A stretch of 64,000 nucleotides of DNA, taken from positions 4,526,001 to 4,590,000 of the forward strand of contig NZ_CP042968.1 of assembly GCF_001693515.2 (NCBI RefSeq), in the 5' to 3' direction. The notes under the pieces are model-generated. The model did not search any database. It saw nothing but the letters and a program-made list of their open reading frames with translations, and was not told where the DNA came from. Of this stretch, positions 17,354 to 26,594 are shown in pieces. This DNA is from Bradyrhizobium paxllaeri. GTDB lineage: Bacteria > Pseudomonadota > Alphaproteobacteria > Rhizobiales > Xanthobacteraceae. Each line of letters opens with the position of its first letter. Within the stretch, counting starts at the first letter, position 1. The position numbers were made by a program, and so were the translations under genes.

Positions 17354-20300
17354 TCGGCGGCGACCACGTGCGGCCGCTCCTCGCCCGGTTCTTCCAGTTG
17401 CGGTTCGAGCTTGCGCCGCAGGCGGCGGTCGACGCGGTCGAGATAGATGTAGATCACGGGCGTGATGTACAGCGTCAGCAGTTGCGACAGGCAGAGGCCG
17501 CCGACCACCGCGATGCCGAGCGGCTGGCGCAGCTCGGCGCCGGCGCCCGCACCGAGCGCAATCGGCAGCGTACCGAAGATCGCGGCAAACGTCGTCATCA
17601 TGATCGGGCGGAAGCGCAGCAGCGCCGCCTCGCGGATCGCGTGCTCGGCGCTCAGGCCGACGCGGCGGCGCTCCAGCGCAAAGTCCACCATCATGATCGC
17701 GTTCTTCTTGACGATGCCGACCAGCATCACGATGCCGATCATGGCGATGACCGACATCTCCATCCCGAACAGCATCAACGTCAGGATCGCGCCGATGCCG
17801 GCCGACGGCAGGCCCGAGATGATCGTGATCGGGTGGATGAAGCTCTCGTAGAGAATGCCGAGGATGACGAAGGCGGCGAACACCGCGGCGAGGATCAGGA
17901 CGCCCTGCCCGCGCAGCGAATCCTGGAACACCTGCGCGGTGCCGGAGAATCCGGTCGCAATCGTCGCCGGCAGGTTCGAGGCCTGCTCGAGCTCGGTGAT
18001 CTTGTCGACCGCATAGCCCAGCGAATAGCCGGGCGCGAGGTTGAAGGAGATCGTCACCGCCGGCTGCTGGGCCTGATGGTTGATCTGCAACGGACCGACG
18101 CTCGGAACCAGTTTCGCCACCGCCGACAACGGAATGGTCTGGCCGTTCTGCGTCTTCATGTAGAGCTTGGAGAGATCCGACGGGTCGACTTTGAACTGCG
18201 GCTGCACTTCCAGAATGATCTGGTAGTCGTTCGACGGCATGTAGATGGTGCCGACCTGGCGCGAGCCGTAGGCGTTGTAGAGCTGGTTGCGCACCTGATC
18301 GACGGTGACGCCGTAGACGGCCGCCTTCTCGCGGTCGATATCGACCGTCATTTGCGGGTTCTTAATGTAGAGGTCGGTGGTGACGTCGAACAGGCCCGGC
18401 AGCTTCTCGATCTTGTCGCGCATCTCGGGCGCCAGGCGGTACAGCGAGTCGGTGTCGCCGCTCTGCATCACGTATTGATACTGACTCTTGGAAATCCGGC
18501 CGCCGATGTTGAGGTTCTGGATCGGCTGGAAGAAGGCCTGGATGCCGGGAATCTTCCGCGCGTTGGCGCGCAGCCGGGCGATGATCGCGTTGAGGTGATC
18601 GCGCTCCTTCTTCGGCTTCAGCGCCACGAACAGGCGGCCGTAATTCGCCGTCGTGTTCGGCCCGCCGGCGCCCACGGTGGAGTTGATGTACTCGATCGCG
18701 GGATCGGATTTCAGCACCTCGACCAGCGCCTGCTGACGCTCCGTCATTGCCGCGAAAGAGGTGTCGGTAGCGGCTTCGGTGACGCCGATCAGGAAGCCGG
18801 TATCCTCCTGCGGAAAGAAACCCTTCGGCACGATCATGTAGAGATAGACGGTGCCGAACAGCGTGGCGAAGGTCACCATCAGCATCAGGAATTTCCGGGC
18901 CAGCACCCAATCGAGGGTCCATTCATAGGCGCGCAGCCAGGAATCGAACATCGCCTCGAAGGCACGAAGCACGATGTTCGGGCGCTTGGTCGCGTCGTGG
19001 GCTCGCAGCACACGCGCGCACAGCATCGGCGTCAGCGTCAGCGAGACGAAGCCGGACACGATGATCGCGACCGACACCGTGACGGCGAATTCGCGGAACA
19101 CGCGGCCGACGATGCCGCCCATCAAGAGCACCGGGATGAACACGGCGATCAGCGAGAAGGTGATCGAGATGATGGTGAATCCGATCTCGCGCGCGCCCTT
19201 CAGCGCGGCCTCGAACGGCCGCATGCCGTGCTCGATGTGGCGGACGATGTTCTCCAGCATGACGATGGCGTCGTCGACCACGAAGCCGACCGAGAGCGTC
19301 AGCGCCAAGAGCGTCATGTTGTTGATGGAATAATCGAGCGCGTACATCACGGCGCAGGTGCCGATCAGGGAGATCGGAACCGCCAGCGCCGGGATGAAGG
19401 TTGCGGACGCCGAGCGCAGGAACAGGAAGATCACGAGGATGACGAGTCCAACCGCGATCAGCAGCGTTTCCTCGACGTCGGCCACCGCCTGGCGAATGGA
19501 TACCGAGCGGTCCATCAGGACGTTGATCGACACCGATGGCGGGATCTGCGCCCGCAGCGTCGGCAGTTTCGCCAGGATCGAATCGACCACCGCCACCGTG
19601 TTGGCGTCGGGCTGCTTCTGGATACCGAGCACGATGGAGCGATCGCCGTTCAGCCAGCTGGCGATCTTGTCGTTCTCGACGCTGTCGTAGATCCGCGCCA
19701 CCTCGTCGAGCTTGACCGGGGAGCCATTGCGCCAGGCCACCACGATCTGGCGATAGTCCATCGCCTTGTCCATCTGGCCCGAGGCCTGCAGCGCCACGTC
19801 CTGCTTCGGCCCGTTCAACGTTCCCACCGGGGTCGACGAGTTGGCGGCCGACACCGCATTACGGATGTCGTCCAGCGACAGCCCGCGCGCCGCGGCGGCT
19901 TCCGGATCGGCCTGGACGCGAATGGCGAACCTCTGCGCGCCGTAGACGCTGACCTGGGCGACACCAGGAATTTGTGAAATGGTCTGGCCGAGGGTGATCT
20001 CGGCATATTCGTTGACGGTAGACAGCGGCAGCGTGGACGAGCCGAGCACTACGAACAGCACCGGAAACTCGGCCGGGTTCACCTTGCGGAAGCTCGGCGG
20101 AATTTTCATCTCGATCGGCAGGCGCCGTTGCGCGATCGTCAGCGCGGTCTGCACGTCGAGCGCTGCCGCGTCGATGTTGCGGTTGAGGTCGAACTGGATG
20201 GTGATGACGCTGGTGCCCTGCGAGGAGTTCGAGGACATCGAGGAGATGCCGGCAATCGTCGAGAGCTGGCGCTCAATGACGCCGGCAACCGACGCTGCCA

Positions 20301-20475
20301 TGGTATCCGCGCTCGCACCCGGCAATGTCGCGGTCACCGCAATCGTCGGGAAATCCACCCGCGGCAGCGCCGAGACCGGCAGCAGGCGGAAACCGAAGAT
20401 GCCGAACGCGATGATCGACGCCGTGATCAGCGTCGTCATGACCGGCCGGCGGATGCAGAGTTCGGAGAGGGTCAT
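17350..20475 (-). CDS. RND efflux permease (HAE1 family, MdtB/MdtC/MuxB-like)
   Basis: This inner-membrane proton/drug antiporter works as a trimer with a periplasmic adaptor and an outer-membrane channel. The 1041-residue protein has the normal length and order: helix 1 ('TLITASIIAFGIFGF'), first porter loop, helices 2-6 with the proton-relay Asp pair in 'SVGFVVDDAIVMLENI', a second porter loop, and helices 8-12. 'GLPSAGIGAILTL' lies in the last bundle. It begins three bases after the adaptor stop and ends overlapping the amidohydrolase. No outer-membrane TolC-like gene is present. Multidrug export is inferred from family. Confidence 0.92.
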   Translation of the reverse strand: MTLSELCIRRPVMTTLITASIIAFGIFGFRLLPVSALPRVDFPTIAVTATLPGASADTMAASVAGVIERQLSTIAGISSMSSNSSQGTSVITIQFDLNRNIDAAALDVQTALTIAQRRLPIEMKIPPSFRKVNPAEFPVLFVVLGSSTLPLSTVNEYAEITLGQTISQIPGVAQVSVYGAQRFAIRVQADPEAAAARGLSLDDIRNAVSAANSSTPVGTLNGPKQDVALQASGQMDKAMDYRQIVVAWRNGSPVKLDEVARIYDSVENDKIASWLNGDRSIVLGIQKQPDANTVAVVDSILAKLPTLRAQIPPSVSINVLMDRSVSIRQAVADVEETLLIAVGLVILVIFLFLRSASATFIPALAVPISLIGTCAVMYALDYSINNMTLLALTLSVGFVVDDAIVMLENIVRHIEHGMRPFEAALKGAREIGFTIISITFSLIAVFIPVLLMGGIVGRVFREFAVTVSVAIIVSGFVSLTLTPMLCARVLRAHDATKRPNIVLRAFEAMFDSWLRAYEWTLDWVLARKFLMLMVTFATLFGTVYLYMIVPKGFFPQEDTGFLIGVTEAATDTSFAAMTERQQALVEVLKSDPAIEYINSTVGAGGPNTTANYGRLFVALKPKKERDHLNAIIARLRANARKIPGIQAFFQPIQNLNIGGRISKSQYQYVMQSGDTDSLYRLAPEMRDKIEKLPGLFDVTTDLYIKNPQMTVDIDREKAAVYGVTVDQVRNQLYNAYGSRQVGTIYMPSNDYQIILEVQPQFKVDPSDLSKLYMKTQNGQTIPLSAVAKLVPSVGPLQINHQAQQPAVTISFNLAPGYSLGYAVDKITELEQASNLPATIATGFSGTAQVFQDSLRGQGVLILAAVFAAFVILGILYESFIHPITIISGLPSAGIGAILTLMLFGMEMSVIAMIGIVMLVGIVKKNAIMMVDFALERRRVGLSAEHAIREAALLRFRPIMMTTFAAIFGTLPIALGAGAGAELRQPLGIAVVGGLCLSQLLTLYITPVIYIYLDRVDRRLRRKLEPQLEEPGEERPHVVAAE

Positions 20476-20478
20476 CGG

Positions 20479-21609
20479 TCAGGCCCCGGCCTTCTTGGCC
20501 CGCGGCTCGACCCGCGTTCCGTCCGACAGCAGCAATTGCCCATCGACCACCACGTCCTCGCCGCCCTCGAGCCCTTCCGAGATCACCGACATGCCCTGCG
20601 CGGTGCGGTCGACCTTGACCGGCTGCACCTTGGCCGCGCCGTCCATGACCACGAACACGAAATTGCCGCTCTGACTGCGCTGCACGGCGACCGTCGGCAC
20701 CACGACCGAATCTTCGGATCGGATGATTAGTTTGGTCGCAACCAGCGTGCCCGGCCACAACGCCTCGTTCTCGTTGGCCATGACGCCGCGCACGGTGACC
20801 ATGCCGGTGGTCTGATCGACCGTGTTCTCGACCATCGCGACCTTGCCGCTCTCGGAATGCTGACGGCCCGGGATGGTGGCGGTGACGCCGGAGCCGCCCT
20901 TGGCCATCGCATCGCGCAAATCGACCAGCACGCGCTGCGGAACCGAGAAGGTCACGTAGACCGGCGCCATCTGGTTGATGACCGCCAGCGGGGTGGTGTC
21001 GGCCGGACGGACGAAATTGCCGACCTTCACATTGGCGACGCCGATGCGCCCCGAGAACGGCGCGCGGATCGTTGTGTAGCTCTTCTGGACCTTCAGATTG
21101 TCGAGCGCCGCCTGGTCGGCCTTGATGGTGCCGGTCAGGATGTCGGACTGGGTCCTGGCATTGTCGACATTGACCTGCGTGGTGGCCCCCTTGCCGACGA
21201 GGTCGTTGAAGCGGCGGAGGTCGCGCTGCGCGCCCTCGAGCTGCGCCTGGTCCTTGGCGAGCACGCCCTCGGCCTGTTCGATCTGCGCGTCGATCTGGCG
21301 GCTGTCCAACGTGAATAGCAGATCGCCCTCGTTAACCTTGGCGCCGTCCTCGAAATGAACCGCGAGGATGGTGGTCTCCAGCCGCGACTTCAGCGCCACG
21401 CTGGAGATCGGCGTCACCATCCCGATGGCGTCGACATCGACCGGCATCGATTTGCGCTCGGCCTTGGCGAGCTCGACGGAGACCATGCGCGGACGCTGCG
21501 GGCCCTGGGCGTTGCTGCTGCCGCCCATCCACGAGGAGCGCGTGATAAAGCCGGCTGCCGTGGCAATGGCGATAGCGCCGACAAGAAGGATTACGGAACG
21601 CTTTTTCAT
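20479..21609 (-). CDS. RND periplasmic adaptor (HlyD/MdtA-like membrane fusion protein)
   Basis: This adaptor links the RND permease to an outer-membrane channel. From the ATG at 21609 it is 376 residues: N-terminal helix or signal (residues about 4-24), a lipoyl half ('SRLETTILAVHFEDGAKVNE'), a coiled-coil hairpin ('QIDAQIEQAEGVLAKDQAQL'), the second lipoyl half ('IRAPFSGRIGVANVKVG'), then beta-barrel and membrane-proximal domains. A frame extends 27 bases upstream. It is the first gene of the adaptor-permease-amidohydrolase operon and is divergent from xthA. Confidence 0.92.
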   Translation of the reverse strand: MKKRSVILLVGAIAIATAAGFITRSSWMGGSSNAQGPQRPRMVSVELAKAERKSMPVDVDAIGMVTPISSVALKSRLETTILAVHFEDGAKVNEGDLLFTLDSRQIDAQIEQAEGVLAKDQAQLEGAQRDLRRFNDLVGKGATTQVNVDNARTQSDILTGTIKADQAALDNLKVQKSYTTIRAPFSGRIGVANVKVGNFVRPADTTPLAVINQMAPVYVTFSVPQRVLVDLRDAMAKGGSGVTATIPGRQHSESGKVAMVENTVDQTTGMVTVRGVMANENEALWPGTLVATKLIIRSEDSVVVPTVAVQRSQSGNFVFVVMDGAAKVQPVKVDRTAQGMSVISEGLEGGEDVVVDGQLLLSDGTRVEPRAKKAGA

Positions 21610-21625
21610 ATTTTTTTCACGCCCG

Positions 21626-21649
21626 CCCGTCCTCAAAAGAAAGGACGGG
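21626..21649 (-). promoter_or_regulatory. 5'-leader hairpin before the RND operon
   Basis: CCCGTCC and GGACGGG form a perfect 7-bp stem around a ten-base A-rich loop, 17 bases upstream of the adaptor start. On neither strand is it followed by a T-run, so it is not a terminator. It could be a leader structure or an operator for an unlinked regulator. Confidence 0.35.
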
Positions 21650-21772
21650 AAGGTCTTCTCCTAGCCCCTTGACGGCGATCTTCGCGCCTTATTTCTAAAC
21701 GGTTATCACAGCCTCGCTGCACATGGTATGCCACTGCCGGAACAATGTGTAGTTACAATCCCGAGCCATTTT

Positions 21773-22564
21773 ATGCGCGTTGCAACCTGGAACGTTAATT
21801 CGATCCGCCAGCGGCTCGAGCACCTTCTGACCTGGCTCAGGGAATGCTCGCCCGACATCGTCTGCCTTCAGGAAATCAAATGCGTGGACGATGCGTTCCC
21901 GCGGCTTGAGATCGAGGCGCTCGGCTACAACGTCGTCACCCACGGCCAGAAGACCTTCAACGGTGTCGCGCTACTGTCGAAACTGCCGTTCGACGAGACC
22001 AAATCCGGCCTGGCCGGCGATGACGACGACGCCCACGCCAGATTTCTCGAAGGCGTGGTGACGCTCAAGACGGGGGTCATGCGGATCGCCTGCCTTTATC
22101 TGCCCAACGGCAACCCGCCGGACACCGATAAATATCCCTATAAACTCAAATGGATGTCGCGGCTTCTTGAGTATTCGAAGGAGCGGCTTAAGGCGGAAGA
22201 ACCGCTGGTGCTCGCAGGCGACTTTAACGTCATTCCCGCGGCAGCCGACGTCTATAATCCCGCCGCTTGGGGCAACGACGCGCTGTTCCGCCCGCAAACC
22301 CGCGAGGCCTTCCAGTCCCTGCTCGGCCTTGGTCTCACGGATGCGCTGCGCGCGGTGACCGACGAGCCCGGCCTCTACACTTTCTGGGACTATCAGGCGG
22401 GCGCATGGCAGAAGAACTGGGGCCTGCGAATCGATCACCTCCTGCTGTCGCCGCAGGCAAGCGACCGGCTGACCAATGTCGGGATCGACAGCTATGTGCG
22501 CGCCTGGGAGAAGCCGTCCGACCACGTGCCGGTGTGGGCGGATTTCGATCTGGAGACGGCTTGA
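21773..22564 (+). CDS. xthA: Exodeoxyribonuclease III / AP endonuclease
   Basis: This Mg-dependent exonuclease and apurinic-site endonuclease acts in base-excision repair. The 263-residue product begins MRVATWNVNSIRQRLEHLL and keeps the family motifs: 'CLQEIKCVDD' (metal Glu), 'VLAGDFNVIPAAADVY' (Asp/Asn), 'LRIDHLLLS' (Asp) and 'PSDHVPVWADF' (Asp/His). I chose the start at the conserved RVATWNVNS; the frame is open 45 bases upstream. Its TGA overlaps a TTG that probably starts the next gene. Confidence 0.95.
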   Translation: MRVATWNVNSIRQRLEHLLTWLRECSPDIVCLQEIKCVDDAFPRLEIEALGYNVVTHGQKTFNGVALLSKLPFDETKSGLAGDDDDAHARFLEGVVTLKTGVMRIACLYLPNGNPPDTDKYPYKLKWMSRLLEYSKERLKAEEPLVLAGDFNVIPAAADVYNPAAWGNDALFRPQTREAFQSLLGLGLTDALRAVTDEPGLYTFWDYQAGAWQKNWGLRIDHLLLSPQASDRLTNVGIDSYVRAWEKPSDHVPVWADFDLETA

Positions 22565-23061
22565 GTGGGTCAGGCGCAGCGAAGCTGGAGATTCGGGATG
22601 CCGCGCCCGAAGATGCCGCTGCCGCCTGCCACGTCCTCAGGGAATCGATTTCGCAATTATGCGTTGCCGACCACGGCAATGATCCGGTGATCCTGAATGC
22701 GTGGCTGGCCAACAAGACGCCGGAAATCGTGGCGGGATGGACAAGGCAGAAGGGAAACTCGCTCCTTCTTGCGGTCGAGGGCGATGCCGTCCTAGCTGTC
22801 GGGGCCGTAACCGACGGCGGCGAGATCAGGCTGAACTATGTCGCACCCAATGCGCGGTTTCGCGGCGTCAGCCGTGCGTTGCTGAGGGCACTCGAAGCCA
22901 GAGCCGCCGGGCGAGGCAATCGCCGCTGCATGCTGACCAGCACCGAGACCGCGCATCGCTTCTATCAGTCGGCGGGGTACATCGACGACGGCGCCCCGAC
23001 CGGAAAGTTCGGCACGGCTGGCGGCTATCCGATGTCGAAGGAGATTGTTGCGGAATCGTAG
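22561..23061 (+). CDS. GNAT-family N-acetyltransferase
   Basis: The product is a predicted acetyl-CoA-dependent acetyltransferase, 166 residues. Read from TTG 22561 it overlaps the xthA stop (TTGA), which suggests coupling. GNAT features are the N-terminal 'LEIRDAAPEDAAAACHVLRE', the acetyl-CoA strand and loop 'IRLNYVAPNARFRGVSRALLR', and a C-terminal 'TAHRFYQSAGYIDDG'. The usual Q/RxxGxG/A loop appears as 'RFRGVSRA', slightly degenerate. The stop codon TAG is supplied by the family A repeat that begins there. Acceptor unknown. Confidence 0.8.
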   Translation: MSGSGAAKLEIRDAAPEDAAAACHVLRESISQLCVADHGNDPVILNAWLANKTPEIVAGWTRQKGNSLLLAVEGDAVLAVGAVTDGGEIRLNYVAPNARFRGVSRALLRALEARAAGRGNRRCMLTSTETAHRFYQSAGYIDDGAPTGKFGTAGGYPMSKEIVAES

Positions 23062-23151
23062 GGTGGGCAAAGGCGCCCTCGCGCCGTGCCCACCATCTCT
23101 CGGAAATCGTTGGTGTGAACGGTGGGCACGCTGCGCTTTGCCCACCCTACG
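23058..23151. repeat. Intergenic palindromic repeat, family A, copy 2
   Basis: The arms GTAGGGTGGGCAAAG and CTTTGCCCACCCTAC are perfect inverted copies, with inner GTGCCCACC and GGTGGGCAC arms as in copy 1 (11936). It sits between convergent genes: the GNAT stop lies in its left arm and the Sel1 gene ends 16 bp beyond. Confidence 0.88.
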
Positions 23152-23166
23152 GCAGTGTTCGAGCCG

Positions 23167-24012
23167 TCAGTCCCGCTTGCCCTGCACCCAGTGCTCGAGC
23201 ATCTGCAGCGCGGTGGCGCGGTCGTCGTCGGAGGCCTTGGCGAAAGCGCGGTTGTAGCTTTCGCGGATCCAGGTCTCTTCGGGCGCGGCGTTGTCGCGCG
23301 CCAGTGTCAGCCACATCAGGCCGCGGGCGGCCTGTCGCGGCAGCCGGTCGCCGTTGAACAGCATCTGGCCGAGCATGGCCTGCGCCTGATGCTGGCCCTT
23401 CTGGGCAGCAAGGCCGAGCCAGCGCGCGCCGTAGCGGAAGTCGTCCCGCGAGGCGTCCGGCGTCTTCAGATAGAGACGCGCCAGATCGTATTGCGCGTCG
23501 GCGTTGCCGAAATAGGACGCAGCATAGGAGAACATCTCCCGGGCGCGATCGGTGTCCGGCTTGATCTTCGAGTTCGGGATGCCGTTGAGGTAGTAGCGCC
23601 CCAGCGCCACGAAGGCGTTGGCGACGATCGTCGCCTGCGGCGCCGACGGGCTGTCCTCGGCATGCGCGTTGGCGATGCGGCTGAAATATTCGAAGGCGCG
23701 CAGGTCATCCTGCACGACGCCATTGCCATCGGCATACATCCGGCCGAGCTTCCACTGCGCCACGGGATGGCCGCCCTCGGCAGCGTACTGCAGCGAGTTG
23801 AGGGAGGGCGCGGCGACCGCTGTCGCCGTCGGCGCGGAGGCAGGGGCCTTCTTCAGAGCCTGGGCCGTGACAGCCTGCGCGGCAGCCGGCTGGTTCATCA
23901 TGGGCAGCGTGGCGTCCGGCTTCACCGGCGCGCCATCAAATGCGAATCCGGGAGCGGCCACCGGCGTGGCCCCCAGCATCAACGCAAGAATGATACGCCT
24001 AGATGTCCGCAT
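23167..24012 (-). CDS. Sel1/TPR-repeat exported protein
   Basis: The product has 281 residues. A signal-like N-terminus ([20 protein letters not shown]) is followed by an Ala/Pro linker and Sel1-type helical repeats, for example '[20 protein letters not shown]', '[11 protein letters not shown]' and '[17 protein letters not shown]'. Such repeats bind other proteins; in rhizobia similar proteins affect exopolysaccharide or envelope traits (family knowledge, not shown here). The start at 24012 overlaps the 3' end of ilvD by 14 bp, so the two are transcribed together. Its partner is unknown. Confidence 0.82.
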   Translation of the reverse strand: MRTSRRIILALMLGATPVAAPGFAFDGAPVKPDATLPMMNQPAAAQAVTAQALKKAPASAPTATAVAAPSLNSLQYAAEGGHPVAQWKLGRMYADGNGVVQDDLRAFEYFSRIANAHAEDSPSAPQATIVANAFVALGRYYLNGIPNSKIKPDTDRAREMFSYAASYFGNADAQYDLARLYLKTPDASRDDFRYGARWLGLAAQKGQHQAQAMLGQMLFNGDRLPRQAARGLMWLTLARDNAAPEETWIRESYNRAFAKASDDDRATALQMLEHWVQGKRD

Positions 24013-25723
24013 AACACTGTTTCTCGTGCGCACCACCCGGATGGGTCACAGCCCCGTCCACCGCCGGCCCAACTTGTTGGGCATATTTCCACAGCGCACC
24101 CGACGTGTGGTTAGTCTGTCGAGGCACCCATTTGGTTTTACGTTCGGCGAGTTCGGCGTCGGTCAATTTTACGTTAAGGGTCCCGACCTCGGCGTCGATC
24201 TCGATAATGTCACCATTCTGCAACAGGGCGATCGGACCGCCCACGGCAGCTTCCGGTCCGACATGGCCGATGCAGAAGCCGCGGGTGGCGCCGGAGAACC
24301 GGCCATCGGTGATCAGGGCGACCTTGCCACCCATCCCCTGCCCGGTCAGCGCCGCCGTGGTCGAGAGCATCTCCCGCATGCCGGGACCGCCGCGCGGCCC
24401 CTCGTACCGGATCACGATGACTTCGCCTTCCTTGTAGGTTCGCTTCTGGACGGAATCGAAGGCGTCCTCTTCCCGATCAAAGCAGCGGGCAGGACCGGTA
24501 AATTTCAACTTCGACATTCCCGCGACCTTCACGATCGCACCCTCCGGAGCGAGATTTCCCTTCAGCCCAACAACGCCTCCCGTAACAGTGATCGGGTTGT
24601 CGGCGGGCCGCACCACATCCTGGTGCGGATTCCATTTCACGCTCTTGAGGTTTTCGGCGATCGTACGGCCCGTGACGGTTAGGCAATCTCCGTGCAGGTG
24701 GCCATTGTCGAGCAGCGTCTTCATCAGAAGCGGTATGCCGCCAACCTCGAACATGTCTTTGGCAACATAACGGCCCCCTGGCTTCAAATCCGCGACATAA
24801 GGAGTCTTTTTGAAGATTTCGGCGACGTCAAATAAGTCAAACTTGATGCCGCATTCATGCGCGATGGCCGGCAGGTGCAGCGCAGCATTGGTCGAGCCGC
24901 CGGAGGCGGCAACCACGGCCGCCGCGTTCTCCAGCGAGCGGCGGGTGACGATGTCGCGCGGCCGGATGTTGGCTGCGATCAGCTCCAGAACCTTCTCGCC
25001 GGCGGCGGCGCAAAACGCATCGCGAATCTCGTAAGGCGCTGGTGCACCAGCCGAATACGGCAGCGCCAGGCCGATCGCCTCGGATACCGTCGCCATGGTG
25101 TTGGCGGTGAATTGTGCACCGCACGCACCGGCTGAGGGGCAGGCCACCCGCTCGATTTCGTCGAGGTCGGCATCCGACATTTCGCCGACCGAATGCTTGC
25201 CGACCGCCTCGAACATGTCCTGCACCGTGACCTGCTGGCCGCGGAAATTGCCCGGCAGGATCGAGCCGCCATAGATGAAGATCGAGGGCACGTTGAGTCG
25301 GACCATTGCCATCATCATGCCCGGCAGCGACTTGTCGCAGCCGGCCAGCCCGACCAGGGCGTCGTAGGCGTGGCCACGGACGGTCAGTTCGACCGAATCG
25401 GCGATGCATTCGCGCGACGGTAGTGATGAGCGCATGCCGTCATGGCCCATGGCGATGCCGTCGGTCACGGTGATGGTGCAGAATTCGCGCGGGGTGCCGC
25501 CGGCGGCCGCGACGCCCTTCTTGACCGCCTGGGCCTGGCGCATCAGCGAGATGTTGCAGGGCGCGGCCTCATTCCAGCAGGACGCGACGCCGACGAAAGG
25601 CTGGTGGATCTGCTGGGTGGTCAGACCCATCGCGTAGAGATAGGACCGATGGGGAGCGCGCTCCGGCCCCTCCGTCACGTGACGGCTCGGCAACCTCTTC
25701 TTGATGTCGGTCTTGGCGTCCAT
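23999..25723 (-). CDS. ilvD: Dihydroxy-acid dehydratase
   Basis: IlvD is an Fe-S enzyme converting 2,3-dihydroxy-isovalerate and -methylvalerate to 2-keto acids in Ile/Val/Leu synthesis. The 574-residue protein has the family length and its cluster cysteines in '[13 protein letters not shown]', '[18 protein letters not shown]' and '[17 protein letters not shown]', and the C-terminal '[20 protein letters not shown]'. It begins [20 protein letters not shown]. It is followed by an overlapping Sel1-repeat gene. No leader peptide rich in branched-chain codons was seen upstream. Confidence 0.96.
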   Translation of the reverse strand: MDAKTDIKKRLPSRHVTEGPERAPHRSYLYAMGLTTQQIHQPFVGVASCWNEAAPCNISLMRQAQAVKKGVAAAGGTPREFCTITVTDGIAMGHDGMRSSLPSRECIADSVELTVRGHAYDALVGLAGCDKSLPGMMMAMVRLNVPSIFIYGGSILPGNFRGQQVTVQDMFEAVGKHSVGEMSDADLDEIERVACPSAGACGAQFTANTMATVSEAIGLALPYSAGAPAPYEIRDAFCAAAGEKVLELIAANIRPRDIVTRRSLENAAAVVAASGGSTNAALHLPAIAHECGIKFDLFDVAEIFKKTPYVADLKPGGRYVAKDMFEVGGIPLLMKTLLDNGHLHGDCLTVTGRTIAENLKSVKWNPHQDVVRPADNPITVTGGVVGLKGNLAPEGAIVKVAGMSKLKFTGPARCFDREEDAFDSVQKRTYKEGEVIVIRYEGPRGGPGMREMLSTTAALTGQGMGGKVALITDGRFSGATRGFCIGHVGPEAAVGGPIALLQNGDIIEIDAEVGTLNVKLTDAELAERKTKWVPRQTNHTSGALWKYAQQVGPAVDGAVTHPGGAHEKQCYADI

Positions 25724-26594
25724 CCGCGGAACCTGTTTCCAGCCATCTCCTTATCGGTCTCGGGAGCAATTTCCCGTCGCCTTCGGGCCAATCAGCTTTG
25801 AAAGAAATGGTTTCATGAAGGGGTGTGGCTAAATAGCGGCGCAAGCAAGAGGCGGCCGGGGTGGTTAACCAAATCTTCCCTTACTGTTGCGACCTCGCAA
25901 CAATCGTGGCTTGGCGGCAACCATTATTCGGACTTATCAATGCCACCGTATCGCCCGGTTCCGGGTAGGCGCCCCTTGATTCGAGAGCCTGGGGCCCTCG
26001 CCGCATACAACCTCGGAGCGATCGACAGGAATGTCTCTCCGCCGTTGCCGTCGCCCCCGCCTCCTCCCACCCCATCGAATTTCGACGTTCGACATGCGGG
26101 CGCAAACGCCATTCGAACGACAAGCGCTGCAGCATCGAATCGTTTCGAACGCGCGTCTTCGGCAATTGCAGCGCGCTGAAAGTTCGCGCGCTTGCGTTCG
26201 AAGCGATCGCGTCAACATTGTGCGGTCGGCACTTTTTGCGTCAGTTTTTCGTCACGCGTGATCCTTGTCGCGATAGATGCGCATCAACGAATTGATCTGT
26301 TGATAGCCGAGATGAAACAACGCCGTACGTAACTTGTCGCAGCGGTTTTGATCGCCGACACAATTCGACGGACGCGCGGAAGATCGGTCGCAGTGATGCC
26401 TTTCGCGTCACCATATTGCCCCTGCGAAACGCAAATCTGCCGCGCGCACGTCCAGCCACCGGCCCGTTTTCCTGTTCTTCCTTCGATGCGAGTGAAGGAT
26501 CCTGCCTCACGTCCTTCCCGCGCATCACGCGAGGCTTTCCCAAAGTCCGTGATCGTTTCTAGTTCGTGAGGCCTCTGAGTAAGAGGTTTGAATA
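25724..26594. other. 870-bp gene-poor region between ilvD and the RTX gene
   Basis: The two flanking genes are divergent. The best frame inside (25939-26179, 79 codons, Pro-rich) lacks a ribosome site and known features. The right half has lower GC and several TTG/AAT-rich segments that suit promoters and a long 5' leader for the RTX gene. No repeat family seen elsewhere in the window occurs here. Confidence 0.5.

Noticed and set aside
17206..19977. Very long plus-strand open frame (over 900 codons) opposite the RND permease
   Set aside because: Its translation is Arg/His/Asp/Gln-rich low-complexity text with no domain, a known shadow effect of GC-rich genes; the opposite strand encodes a full-length RND protein with conserved motifs.
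21626..21649. Intrinsic terminator between the RND operon and xthA
   Set aside because: The stem is good, but neither strand has a T-run after it and both flanking genes start away from it.
25939..26179. Pro-rich 79-codon frame in the gap between ilvD and the RTX gene
   Set aside because: No ribosome site, no conserved pattern, and competing frames of similar length on the other strand.
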